64,000 nt of DNA from Ornithodoros turicata (taxonomy: Eukaryota; Arthropoda; Arachnida; Ixodida; Argasidae), in NCBI RefSeq assembly GCF_037126465.1, contig NC_088201.1, positions 66,176,879-66,240,878 of the forward strand, in the 5' to 3' direction. Positions 43,026-53,862 of the stretch are shown here, piece after piece (position 1 is the stretch's first letter; every line of letters starts with the position of its first letter). The notes beneath the pieces are model-generated. The model was not told where the DNA came from and ran no database searches. It saw only the letters and a program-made list of their open reading frames with translations. The position numbers were made by a program, and so were the translations under genes.

Positions 43026-43520
43026 AATAGCGGGGTTTTAATTTCAATTACAAGTCATGATAGATGTAAGTAATTAATTGCGCATAACAGAGACCCTGGA
43101 AGACCATGGACCACATAGAGGGACGATACGAACGCAAGAGGAATTAAAATCTATATCAAAGGACACCACATCTAGTTAAAGAACATATTCTTAATCAATA
43201 CGATTACAATCAAAATTACAAGTTTTATTACAAGAAGTCTAAAACTCTTATACGTGACCACCATCATTGCGACACTAACAATAGTGGGGTTTTAATTTCA
43301 ATTACACGTTCCGATAGATGTAAGTAATTAATTGTGCACAACAAAGACCCTGGAAGACCATGGGCCACATAGAGGGGCGATACGAACAGAATTAAAATCT
43401 ATTCAAAGGACACCACATCTAGTTAAAGAAGATATTATTAATCAATACGATTACATTCAAAATTATCAGTTTTATTATAACAAGTCTGAATCGTGATCAT
43501 CATTATTGCAACACTAACAC

Positions 43521-45235
43521 TTTCCTCATTATCATGTAGCGGAAACTTTCTTATTAAGTGCTGTAAGGAATTTCGAGCACAACATGGAATCTAAGTTGCA
43601 TATGTTTTGTTCCAACATGACACAACTTTTAATTAATCAATTTCTTATAAAGTGAATAGCACAGACGTAAGGAAATAATGAGAAACAACACAACACAACA
43701 TGATCAACAGCTAGCACTAATAGAGAGCCAAACCTGCGCATCATCCAACACGCAAACAACAGATACATGCAGGAAAATAAGAGCGAAACAATCTATCAAA
43801 ACGAGAGACATTACAAATTTAATAACTTCCAACTGTGACTAGCACAGACTTAACGCTGAAGAACCGAGGAACACAAACAATAGCAAGCAAAAAACTAAGA
43901 ACAGACATCGATATCAGAGCGAACCGGTTTCTCTAAGCGGCGCATTCTCCACACGTAAACAACAGAGGAAAATAATCTAGCATTTGAACTATCATAAAAC
44001 CATCCTCGTGACTTAATCTAATCGAACACTATACAATTTTCATTCTAACAGACACCACAAACCTTACGTTGTTTTATGAATCCAACATACAGAAAACAGA
44101 CATGGTACAATAAAAAACAACCAGGGCACCTATCTATCGCTTTTTCCTCCTTTTCCTCAAAGCGGGGAGACCTTATCTCTCTCTATACAACCAAATCGAA
44201 GAAACACAAAAGGAAACTGTGTATGCTTTTGTCACTCCAAGGGGTGGAGAACTCACTCTATCACACATTCCTTTCCTTCTTTCGCCAAACAGGACGTTCT
44301 CAAGGCCGCTTGCCAGCCAAGTTTGTGCAGAGGCGATTTTTTTTTTTTTCAACATTTATCGCAACAGATGCTAGTATTATTCGATTCTGAAGAACACAAC
44401 AAGAATTCTATCAAAACAATGCCAGCAAAACCTAAGAACAGACATCAATATCAGAGCAAATCGGTTTTAGACAAACATTTTCTAAGCAAACGAGAAATAT
44501 TATGATAACATAAGCGAAGCAATACTCAGTTAAGACGGGAAACATTGCACATTTAATTAATGTACTTCGAATTTTTGTAGTATGTTGCAATAGAAAGTTC
44601 TACATAGACGATCTGCACAGAAACAACACATCTGAAGTGCAACTTAGAAATATGAGACTTTCCCAACTCAGAGAATATTCGACTCAAAATCATTATTTTT
44701 ATTAATGTCAATCGAGTGAACAACTGAAACAAATACAAGACAATAATTATTTCAGGCAATCATTTTCTAAGCAAGCGAGAAATATTTAAAAGTTTCCTAC
44801 AGAGGAAATCAACAGACACAACTCATACATCCTGCATACATAATTCCCAACTCACAGAATATTTTTATTGATATTAATCGAGTGAACACCTGAAACAAAG
44901 TCAAAACAATAATTAATTCAGGCAAATCATTTCTAAGCAAGCAGCGTGAATACACCACAGAATCAATGAACAAACAGGATCAACTAGAGGATTCGAACAA
45001 TAAAGTGAGAGATGGAAGCCGCCGACCTTAACCTTCCCCCACATTCCCGTCAAGGTTACGCCCGTAGGGAGGGGAGGAATCTTGCGCGGTCTTGTACATA
45101 GAATCATTGAAAGCACACGTTTTTCTTACACATCACATATTTTTGTAAATCAATTTCCATAATTCTCATGGCGACATGGGCGGAATATTAATAACATTCT
45201 AAACCTGATAGCATAACAAATTTTTAAACAATAAA
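43521..45235. other. A+T-rich block, no gene recognised
   Basis: Unlike the GC-richer flanks. The block repeats short words: TTTCTAAGCAA.CGAGAAATAT at about 44475, 44763 and 44930, and AGAACAGACATC.ATATCAGAGC at about 43901 and 44438. ORFs are short. A (T)n run lies at 44338-44350. Confidence 0.5.
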
Positions 45236-46560
45236 ATGAGCACAGATATGCTTTTAATGAAGTGGAGACGCACACTTGAAAACAGAACAGAAAATTGGCT
45301 CTACATCGAAGAGATTGACAGATTTTGCACTCGTTACCATAAGTCATGGGAGGATGTGATAAAGAACTGCTTCGAAAAAGAAGAGCCTCGAAATGATTCC
45401 ATTATCACTGCATTTCGATACGTCATAGACATGGTCGTATTCGGAGATATGGTAGAAATTACAGAATTGAAGATGGCAAGAATTTGTATGCCGAATCTAC
45501 AATAGTTATAAAAAGATCTGCACATCAACATCGAAAGGACCACTGGGATTGATGGTGGGGTTTTTGAGGTCGGCTAACGAAGAATTGAAGTACTTGACAC
45601 CAGATATAATCGTAATCATTGCAAAGGGCATTGCATTCATCAAGAGAGCAGTGAGATCAAATTATCATATACAAGCGGTCTATATCGCACGATTCATTAT
45701 GGATTTGTTGAAATTACATCTAACTATTGACATGGAAAGTACATAAAAATCTTATCACGTGATATGTTCCACTACAACAGCTATGCAATTATTTTCTTCT
45801 ATCAGTTCTTGCAATGATGTCGAATGAGCAGAAGTTCAATATTCTTGTACAAGGTCTAATGTATCATCACTTATTGAAACTGAACGACGATATCAACCGC
45901 GGTGGACCACCGGACGATTTTCATCTAATACTCTCTTGTACGCCATTCAAGAATGTTCATACAAAGAAAGAAACATCAATAAGAGATTGCGCAAATTCTT
46001 GGCAACTAAGTAACTGGCAAAGTTACTGAAGCGATACAAATACGGCATCCTCGTATCGATTGCATTAATCAACGCTGGATTCAAGGGACCCATAATAAGG
46101 AACTACTATATGATGCATTCTCAATTAATCAATCAAGACAACAAACGAAAACTCTACAGTTTGAAATAGGACAATTGTACTTTATCAAAATAAACAAGTG
46201 TATAATTGAAATAATAAATGTAATTTCTTTCATCACTATAATGAATTATATGCATCGCAACGAAAACAGATTGATTTCGAATATACTTAGCATAGTTAGA
46301 TTGAGAACAATGATTGCTAAGGAAACGAATATTCCACACTACGTGCAAGAATTCTCATCTGGAATCAGAGCTGACTGTCAAATAGGTTTTACCCGACTAC
46401 CCATAAACTCTTTCTCTCTCCCTCTCCTGTCAACAATAGAACGCAGAGAAGCATGATCTTTACAACTTCAACATCCGAAGGATAGGATTGACGGGGAAGA
46501 AACGGTACAGTTATGTCACTGAAATTCAGAGGCATGATACATCAATCTTTGTTTACAAAA
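45236..46560 (+). pseudogene. Chain of decayed ORFs of unknown origin
   Basis: Coding-looking fragments follow each other on the + strand in changing frames. 45236-45505 contains RFCTRYHKSWEDVIKNCFEK and FRYVIDMVVFGDMVEITELK. 45510-45746 contains GPLGLMVGFLRSANEELKYL and VYIARFIMDLLKLHL. 45814-46029 contains LVQGLMYHHLLKLNDDINRG. About 46025-46170 contains KRYKYGILVSIALINAGFKG, and 46440-46570 contains LYNFNIRRIGLTGKKRYSYV. I do not recognise any family. The A+T-rich composition and codon use differ from both host genes. An old insertion of viral, bacterial or other foreign origin is possible, but so is an unknown transposon. No function is assigned. Confidence 0.4.
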
Positions 46561-47107
46561 GAGGATCACTAATCCGTCCTTAGTCCGTCCAACTCCAACT
46601 CCAGGATCACTAATCTTTTGCGAAAACTTATCATATTTTGTATATTAAATATTATTTTGTATATTTCTCAACCAGCTGAACTAGGTCTCTTGTTCTCTTA
46701 TTCTTGAGCAATGACAAATGCATGATTGAAAGAATGTCTATAACATCTTTTGGCAATATATGTTGAAAGGAATTCACTGCCAAATGCTGCGAAGCAAACG
46801 GGTGATTTTACAAGTACGACGTGCAGGCGGAGTCTACAATTATAATCACGCCATCCTCGTAACACACAGCGCACAAACGAATATTAGATAAATTCTAATT
46901 GGCAATCAGATTTAGAGAGGATGCGAACCACACAATTATCATCAGGAATGTTTAACCAATATTCAATGAGGATGAGCATCATGTATAAGCACAATGGAAG
47001 ATATGTAAACTTAATTCTAATATTTTCTAAGCAAATATTCCTTTTGCAAACTTAATCATTATAAGCAGCCAGGTCACACATAAGCGTAGATCATTTATCC
47101 AATTCAC
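46561..47107. other. A+T-rich, unrecognised
   Basis: Nothing identified. TTTTCTAAGCAAATATTCC (about 47025) echoes the repeated word of the upstream block. Confidence 0.4.
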
Positions 47108-48390
47108 AAAATGTGCCTGAGGTTGCCTAGCTTGCCGCACCCCAGCCAGGCCTCCACAGCTCCCCGCATTTGCGGCAATAGAAAAATAAAATCACGTCAC
47201 AGTCACGTGGTATTACATCGTCAGGCATCATGACGGATGCCCATTGGCCGCAGGAGTATGCGCGCTCCGGGATTGGTTGATAGTTTCGAAAATCTGACAG
47301 CTCACTTCTCGCGGGCAGCTCCAAGCTAGGTCGCCGCGTCTCTGCGGCTCGCCGATGTCGGTTGACCACAACGACCAAAGAGGAAGTGTATGCGCGGGTT
47401 TGTTCGTGAGTTATAGTGACTCTGGCCATGTACTGATCTCCGATAAAGTGTCAACCTACGGACATTCTTGCCGAGTCGGAACTGGAATGCTTGGTGAGCT
47501 GACGCCTGAGGAACACTTTAGAGCGCTGTCGCATTTTCAAATACAGTGACTAAGAAGAGAGTGTTCGTAACGACAAAAGTATTTCCCGTGACTGTGTGAC
47601 CCACGGTGCATCGCCAGAATGAGAATAAGATGCTCATCTGTGAAACGCACGCACTCGTGGACTTCGCTCGCCTCCACAAGTAGACTGTGTGTGTGCTTTG
47701 CAAGTTCGAACTTGATTTGGTTGCTGTCTATTCAAGGAACGAAACGTCCTGTACGCACGGTGAATATATGAGTCAAACATTTGAGTTTATACGTTGCATC
47801 AATAAATATGTATTTAGCCTATCAAAAATGTCTTAGTTATTTTGGAATAACGGGCGCCATGTATGAAAACCAGTAGAAGTCAATGGCAGCCAGGGCCGGC
47901 CGAAAGCCGAGCCAAACGGAGTGGTTGCTGATTGGTTGGCTGCTAGGCATCACGACGCATTTTCATTGGTCGTGTGTCCAGTGTTGCCTGAATTATTTCA
48001 AACTATGGGCTCTATGGGGAGCTGTGGGCGCCTGCACCAGCTACGATCCTCCACATCATCGAGGACTGCGAGCGGTACACGTGTGAACGCCTGGTACTTC
48101 GACGCCAACTTGAACTCCTCGACCATAGACCATTCAGCCTGTCCCAAGTACTTGGCCCATGGAGCTCCCCTGCGCATCAGTGCCGGGCTCTTCGCTCCCT
48201 TTTTGCTTTCATGCAAGCCACTGGACTCCTCGAAGAGCTCTAAACAGAACTCCGACCTGTCGTCGCTTCACTCTCACCATAATTCATCCTCTCATATTAA
48301 CCACTGTAAAGTGGGGTAGGGTCCTGTGGCTACCACGAGGAAACATCCCATGTCATCATCACTTCTTCATTTATTGTTGTTGTTGTTGAG
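47108..48390 (+). mobile_element. 5'-truncated I-like LINE split by a nested element
   Basis: The left part ends GCLACRTPA (zinc knuckle); the right part resumes TILHIIEDCERYTCERLVLR, then LSQVLGPWSSPAHQCRALRS and LFAFMQATGLLEEL with a stop near 48242. The 3' UTR follows, with a TTGTTGTTGTTG tail at 48374-48388. The knuckle motif CxxC...H...C is interrupted exactly where the 885-bp element begins. Confidence 0.82.
47141..48026 (+). mobile_element. CAGGC element, uninterrupted copy (nested in a LINE)
   Basis: Ends CCAGGCCTCCACAGCTCCCC and GGGGAGCTGTGGGCGCCTG. Flanks CACCCCAGC and CACCAGC look like an imperfect target duplication. It is the full-length reference for the split copy at 1768-3771 and shows the empty hAT site at 47381-47388. 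It holds AATAAA and short ORFs but no transposase. Confidence 0.85.
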
Positions 48391-48667
48391 GTTTCCCAAA
48401 GACATACTGAAAAACTATCATCCTATTCATAGTGCCACAGCTTATGGACACTACTAATGGAAAGGGCATACTTTAATTTTAGAGGTTTTTAGCTCATAAT
48501 GAGGTAAAACGCAAACTCTACACCAAAGATCGTTTCATTTCAATTTTTAAAGTCAAAACTATACATACTTTTTTACGAGTTTGAGATTTTTAAAGATACA
48601 GATTAAAAAGTTGTACATATTCAGACATCCTATACAACATATTTGATTGTGCATTAAGTGCTAAATT
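48391..48667. other. Intergenic, unrecognised
   Basis: A+T-rich sequence between the LINE tail and the next palindrome. Confidence 0.4.
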
Positions 48668-49460
48668 TTGTCGAAACACTTCCAGCAGAAGTCTTGTAAA
48701 GTTGAGAGTACCACACATCAGTAAGTGTTTAATTAAAATTTGGACGAGTGTTGCAATTTACAAACTTAGTTTAGAGAGTGTAATTTTCACAATACACAAG
48801 CTTTAACTAGCTGACTTTGACACACGAAGGTTTTGAGAAGTCTTTCGCGATGACAGAGAATCGAATCGAAGAGTTTGATATTATCTGTAAACACTACATG
48901 ATAACCTGGATTCTCCTTGCCGTGGAGATTGATAATTACGAATATTTTTCGGATGAAATTTACTTAAAACTCGAAGAAAGGGTCATCCGCGTGACGACGA
49001 AGACGTTTCTGCAACACGCTAGGCGACGTTTCCCCGACGCTAAGGACGTTCGCGAAACCGAACGCGATTCTGTGCCCGACGCGTTAATCCACTACCGCAC
49101 GCGAGCGTGTTGCTTTTTTCCAGAAACGAGTTCGTCGTCATGCGGACCCTTTCTTCGAGTTATAAGTAAATTTCATCCGTATATATCTGTAATTATCAAT
49201 CTCCACGGCAAGGAGAATCCACGTTATGACGTAGTATATATAGAAAATATCAAACGCTTCGATTGAATTCTCTGTCATCGCGAAAGACTTCTCAAAACCT
49301 TCGTGTGTCAAGTCAGCTAGTTAAAGCTTGTGTATTGTGAAAATTACACTCTCTACAACTAAGTTCGTAAATTCCAACGCCCGTTCAAATTTTAATTGAA
49401 CACTTACTGATGTGTGGCAGACTCAACTTTACAAGACTTCTCCTGGAAGTGTTTCGACAA
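48668..49460. mobile_element. 793-bp foldback palindrome
   Basis: Arms of more than 350 bp: TTGTCGAAACACTTCCAG / TGGAAGTGTTTCGACAA at the ends, then CTTTCGCGATGACAGAGAAT, GGATTCTCCTTGCCGTGGAG and GAAATTTACTTA in both arms. The spacer is near 49020-49100. A 149-codon ORF (48817-49266, +) crosses it from one arm to the other. Because its second half is the antisense of its first half, I regard it as a consequence of the structure rather than a gene. Confidence 0.85.
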
Positions 49461-49541
49461 ACTTGATGGCTGTCGTCGCCGCTTCCCAGTTGCCTTCTGG
49501 CAGGGCTCTTCTGGCAGCGGACAATCTCTTTTTGCCACACA
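49461..49541. other. Leader of LINE fragment
   Basis: CTTCTGGCAGGGCTCTTCTGG and CACACAATG precede the endonuclease reading. Probably part of the LINE. Confidence 0.4.
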
Positions 49542-50480
49542 ATGCAGCAAGCGTATAAATCTGCTGCCATCTTACAGTGGAACGCGCGTGGCCTTCGGAA
49601 TAAGCTACCTGACTTGAAAACATTCGTTCTTCGGTATCAGACACCTGTACTTGCCATTTGCGAAGCGTATGTCCCCCAAGACTTTCGACTTAGTGGATAT
49701 ATGATTAGAGATATGATGTCCAATGTGTGACACATTGGACATCATATCTCCGTCTCAAACTATCATATGCGTAAGAAATGACCTGACCTCGGCACTGATT
49801 CACTCTCGATGTGACCCATTTGACTACATAAAGTGTAGAGAACGCATGGGCCGTACCGTACTGACTGTTGTGAGCCTGTACATTCCACCGTCGGCTACTG
49901 TTACAGCTCGCAATATTAGGGATATATTTGCCTGTCTCCCTGCCCCGTTTGTTGTTGGTGGTGATGTCAACGCACACCATCCATTGTGGGGTAGCAGAAA
50001 TGTTGACACTTGCGGCAAAATCTGGGCGGACGTTATAGAGGATCTGCGACTTCATCTTCTCAATGATGGGTCTTCTACGTTCCTCAGCCGGTGTTTTCGG
50101 GCAGGCTCTCTATACCTTTCTCTTTGCTCGAAGGATGTATCCAGGTACCTGTCGTGGGCGGTTGGCCTGGACGGTCGGGGGAGTGATGATCACCTTCTCA
50201 TATTTATTGGTTTTCAGAAACAACGGCATAAAGTTGTAACGATTACGGATTGGTCAGCATTTTGCGTCTAGTGCTTTCGCGCCTTGTGTTCCTCCAGCAC
50301 CCGACATGACCTCTCGGTAGACGAGATGGCAGGAGGCATCGAGGAGTCCCTTCGTTCATCAAGCAAGGATGTTAAAGTTGTCCCTGGACATCTCGGCGCA
50401 AACCCTAGGGTTGAGCAGCTGCGGGCATACCGTCGACGCGCGGAGCGCACAGCCCGTCGTACTGGGCTGCTCAAAGACAT
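49542..50480 (+). pseudogene. I-like LINE endonuclease fragment
   Basis: The + strand reads ILQWNARGLRNKLPDLKTFV, then PVLAICEAYVPQDFRLSGY. After a 43-bp palindrome (49708-49750) it continues in another frame with TIICVRNDLTSALIHS, VSLYIPPSATVTARNI, FVVGGDVNAHHPLWGS and GRGSDDHLLIFIG. These carry the catalytic Asn, Glu, Asp/Asn and His of LINE endonucleases. Later sequence (VEQLRAYRRRAERTARRTG) resembles the basic linker before RT. A stop at 50269 and several frame changes break it. RT and RNase H do not follow. Confidence 0.88.
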
Positions 50481-51214
50481 TCAAATTCCCGATTACTCTT
50501 AGTATATTAATAGCTTTGCTCAGTAGAGATTTCCGGCGCACGTCAAAAGAACCTCAGGTGGTCCAAATTATCCGCAGTCCTACCCTGCGGCACGTCCAAC
50601 ATGTCGCCACACTGCGCAGGACAAACCTTACGTGTAACATCACAGTACCATTATATTATATAGCTTTGGCCAATCTTCCTTTGTGGATCACGGCCAATGT
50701 CTGTGAGGAAGAAGAAGAAATTTTCTCAGGTCGCATCATTGTGCTCTCGTCGTCATTAATCCACATCACCAATCCCAGTTGTCTGAGCGGGATGAGCTCA
50801 CGTGCAGCTGGATCGCAATGAAACTGACGCGAGACGGCGGGAAATTTGAAAGCTACCGGCAGCTTTAAAATTCCGCGGAGAAGGAAGAACGTTATGCCGT
50901 AGCTGAGGCTCTGGGAGCGGGGCGAACCCAGGCTCTTTCAAATTGTTGTGTTACAAGTGAGGAAGTCTGTAAGGTACGTCTCTTCTTCTCTGGGCCTCGG
51001 TAACATGATCGTCGCTTCATTTTATTTTCTGTTTGAAGTGCTTGTACGCAATACGCAAATACAGGGGAACGAGGCAAACGTATTCACCACCGTACCACTA
51101 GCTGTCAAAGATTACTGTCCGTTGTCCATTGTCATACGTGTCTTAACTTGCTGCCTTGGTTACATTGTTGATCTTGCACACTATTTCTTCATGTAAGTGT
51201 ACGTCTCTTCTCAG
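50481..51214. other. Non-coding upstream of the EF-hand exon
   Basis: No further LINE motif. A pyrimidine tract and CAG at 51203-51214 form the acceptor of the first coding exon, so an untranslated 5' exon probably lies upstream; I could not locate it. Confidence 0.4.
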
Positions 51215-51451
51215 TAGCATGGGCGGCAGATCAAGCAGGTTGCAAGGGGATGAACTTATTGAACTGGTGGAAAGCACGGGCCTGAACCAGAGCATTCTCC
51301 GGCGATGGCATAGAGAGTTCCTGACCGATTTCCCCCGTGGCTTCTTTACCAGAGAGGAACTGAAAACAGTTTTCGCTAGTATGTTCCCTTCAGGGCATCC
51401 CGAGACATTCCTTGACTATGTCTTCAACGCCATGGACAAGAGACGCATCGG
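51215..51451 (+). CDS. EF-hand neuronal calcium sensor / KChIP-like protein, exon 1
   Basis: A CTTCTCAG acceptor precedes TAGC and the start ATG at 51219, so translation begins 4 nt into the exon. The first residues, MGGRSS, fit an N-myristoylation signal (Gly2, Ser6), used by many neuronal calcium sensors to reach membranes. WHREFLTDFPRGFFTREELK and FASMFPSGHPETFLDYVFNA then match the EF-1 region and the start of EF-2 in this family (compare the usual F...CP.G...EF). The loop begins at MDKRRIG (residue 73) and continues in the next exon. Donor GTAAGG at 51452, phase 2. KChIPs bind Kv4 channels and related sensors bind other targets; which applies here cannot be told. Confidence 0.9.
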
Positions 51452-51682
51452 GTAAGGCCTATCTGGAATACGGTAGATGTTTATTTGTGTAGACTGTCAT
51501 AGCGTCTATCGATCTCTGTGTGTCTGTTCACTTCCCAGCTGTGTTTGGTGCGTACTGCGCTCCTCCCTGATTACAGAATGCGCAACTTGTATGCAACTAA
51601 GGCTCTCATTGGCTAATAAGCTAAAAATTAAAAACATTGCTCATGATAAATAACGATGCACTGTACCCTTCCTAATTTACTA

Positions 51683-52497
51683 GAGAGTTTTAGCAAACTG
51701 CGTCCTCCTGCACGGTAGATTACCGTCGGCATGGCCACGCAACTGCGCATGCTCAGATGACGTCACCATCACCGTATCTCTCCGGCCGTCGCCGGAGCTC
51801 CGCTCGCTAGCCGCCATTACGGGAGACATTTACGGTAGCAAATTTTATCATGGCTGTGTCGTCTGCTACGGTGGCACCTGCTAGAAAGCGATTTACAATC
51901 GCTGACGACAAGGCATTCAAAAGCGAAAGAGCGACCGGAGCCAGACTTTTTTCTTCTTCTTCTTGATATGGGTTTGAGAGCTTTCTTTCTGATCTCCCAG
52001 TGGCCTACTTCCGAAGAATATACAAGGTGTTCCGGCAAAATGTATACAGAATTTTTAAAAATAGATCACTTTTTCCGTGATGAAATCAATTGCAATATAG
52101 TATATGCTGAAGCGCACTCCGTAGGAGGGCACCATCAAACTCCTAAAGCAATGTCTTCATTAACTTTCGACAATTAACTTTTTAGTTATAAAACCTACGA
52201 AGTTGTCCCAATTCGAACATCTGGTCCCTCCGGTTCCCTGATACCAATGCCGTTTCTAGAACAAAAATCCGTTCGATAGGTTTGGGAAGGAAAACCATTA
52301 TATTCTTTATTTTGTTCATTGCGCATCTCAGAGACGCGTCTTCCCTTCGCCCCCTGCGAACGCCGGGGGCGAGCGCCGTTCACCCCAGTTTACTAAAAGT
52401 GTTCGCGCCGGCGTTGCCCCGGATACGATCGGTTGGCATTCACCGTATTTGTTGCCGATCGGGAGCTGCAAAATCCGGTTTGCTAAAACTCTCTACT
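51683..52497. mobile_element. Element with AGAGAGTTTTAGCAAAC ends in intron 1
   Basis: Inverted ends AGAGAGTTTTAGCAAACTG and CGGTTTGCTAAAACTCTC(T). ACT or TA is duplicated at the borders; the exact target size is ambiguous. The left part includes a coding-like ATGGCTGTGTCGTCTGCTAC stretch (51850 on) of unknown identity. A foldback family A fragment is nested at 52022-52356. Confidence 0.75.
52022..52356. mobile_element. Foldback family A, one-armed fragment
   Basis: ACAAGGTGTTCCGGCAAAAT then ATTGCAATATAGTATATGCTG, GCACTCCGTAGGAGGGCACC and AAATCCGTTCGATAG, as in 6206-7107. The second arm is missing. Confidence 0.8.
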
Positions 52498-52510
52498 GTG
52501 TTTGTTCCAG

Positions 52511-52720
52511 CTACGTGACATTTCGCGACTTCGTGAAAACCATATCGGTGTCCGTATCCGGTAGCCCAGACGAGAAGCTTAACTGGGCGTTTGACGTGTT
52601 CGACCAAAAGGGAGACGGCGTCCTAACCCTCGACGAGCTGATCAACGTTGTCGAGGCCCTCTGGAACCTGCATGGGGAATCGCTCGTCATAGAGGAGACA
52701 AAGCTGCAGCTTATACGCAG
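52511..52720 (+). CDS. EF-hand neuronal calcium sensor / KChIP-like protein, exon 2
   Basis: The first base completes the Gly of RRIG. YVTFRDFVKTISVSVSG finishes the second EF-hand, whose loop (residues 73-84, DKRRIGYVTFRD) lacks acidic residues at positions 3, 5 and 12 and probably does not bind calcium well. PDEKLNWAFDVFDQKGDGVL leads the third EF-hand. Its loop DQKGDGVLTLDE (109-120) keeps Asp1, Asp5, Gly6 and Glu12 and is the best candidate calcium site. EKLNWAF is characteristic of the KChIP/NCS family. Acceptor TTGTTCCAG; donor GTCAAA at 52721 is weak, but the phase (2) agrees with exon 3. Confidence 0.93.
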
Positions 52721-52818
52721 GTCAAAGCCTCCCACAATATTTTTCGTCTCACAACAGTGACATGTGTTACGAGTAGCAGCCAAGGTTTTGAAGTGGGGTA
52801 GTTGGTATTTCATGATCT

Positions 52819-52911
52819 AGAACACAACGCAGCAACAAGATAAAGACGCACAAACGCAGTTCTGCCGTTGTCTTCCTTGTGCGTCTTTGTCTTGTTGCTG
52901 CGTTGTGTTCT
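52819..52911. repeat. 93-bp hairpin
   Basis: TAGAACACAACGCAGCAACA and AGATAAAGACGCACA pair with their inverse at 52877-52911 around a ~22-nt spacer. The next foldback starts immediately. Confidence 0.88.
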
Positions 52912-53791
52912 ACAGGGTGTCTTTTTCGGTACAGATTTTTCATTAAAAAACTATAAGGGCTATAGACATCCTGTTTTCACTTCTATCATCTCCGGGCTGG
53001 CGGACGTTCTTGGTCATCTGTTGCTCAACCGTCGGATGACTAATTACCTAAAAATCGTTAATTAACTTTTTAAGTTGTCCCAATGCAAACATCTGTTCCT
53101 TTCGGTCACCTGGTATCGTAGTCGTTTTCAGAACAAAAATCCGTTCCATAGATCGTCCGCAAAAAATTCGTGAAGGAACACAATTTTTTCTTTATTTTGT
53201 TCATTGCGCATCTTCGGAGACGCGTCTTTCCTTCACCCCCAATGTGAGAGGGTGAAAGAGCACACTATCGCCTCTTGCGTCCTGGAAAAAGATTAAAAGA
53301 AAACAGAAAATGCAACCCAAGATAAGGGCAGTTCCGATAGCGTCACCCGATACATTTGTTTTTGTTTTGTTTTTTCTCCGCAAGTTAAAGCTCATCTTCG
53401 ACGCATGAGGCGGCAGTGTGCTCCTTCACCTTCTCACATTGGGAGTGAAGGGAAGACGCGTCTCTGGGGATGCGCAATGAACAAATTAAACAAAAAAATG
53501 GTGTTCCTTCACGAATTTCTTACGGACGATCTATCGAACGGATTTTTGTTCTGGAAACAACTACGGTATCAGATGACTGAAGGGACCAGATGTTCTCACT
53601 GGGACAACTTCGTAGCTTTTTATAATTAAAAAGTTAACTAACGATTTTTAGGTAATTCGACATTAGACGATTGAGTAACAGATTGCCAAGAACGTCCGCC
53701 GGCCTAGAGGTGACAGAATTGAAAACAGGATGTCTATAGCCCTTATAGTGTTTTAATGGAAAATCTGTATTAAAAAAAAAGACACCCTGTA
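52912..53791. mobile_element. Foldback family A, complete copy 2
   Basis: Ends ACAGGGTGTCTTTTTCGGTAC and (inverted) AAAAAAGACACCCTGTA with TA at the borders. The arms share AACTATAAGGGCTATAGACA, and inside them GATCGTCCGCAAAAAATTCG and GGAGACGCGTCTTTCCTTC, as in copy 1. The outer ~120 bp differs from copy 1, so the family has subtypes. Confidence 0.88.
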
Positions 53792-53862
53792 GCTCTAGAG
53801 TAGTGACAGTTGCCCTCTAGCTATTTCCAACTGTGGTTCACAGTTTAAGTGTAGGCGCTATG

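Larger units (their letters stand above)
42490..43520 (+). repeat. A+T-rich tandem repeat (~240-255 bp), interrupted by a LINE
   Basis: Two units and a partial upstream unit share CAATAG.GGGGTTTTAATTTC, GACCCTGGAAGACCATG, GGACACCACATCTAGTTAAAG and AATCAATACGATTACA. A LINE fragment with target duplication splits the first unit. Confidence 0.85.
51452..52510 (+). other. EF-hand gene intron 1, almost filled by a transposon
   Basis: From GTAAGG to TGTTTGTTCCAG. Nearly all of its 3' part is the 51683-52497 element; 51452-51682 has no recognised feature. Confidence 0.85.

Noticed and set aside
45236..46560. Calcium, Bcl-2-like or dUTPase-like identity for the A+T-rich ORFs
   Set aside because: Single short resemblances (for example FRYVIDMVVFGD or INAGFKGPI) are too weak and the motif order does not fit.
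48817..49266. 149-codon ORF as a real gene
   Set aside because: It spans a palindrome, so its second half is the antisense of its first half. No domain recognised.
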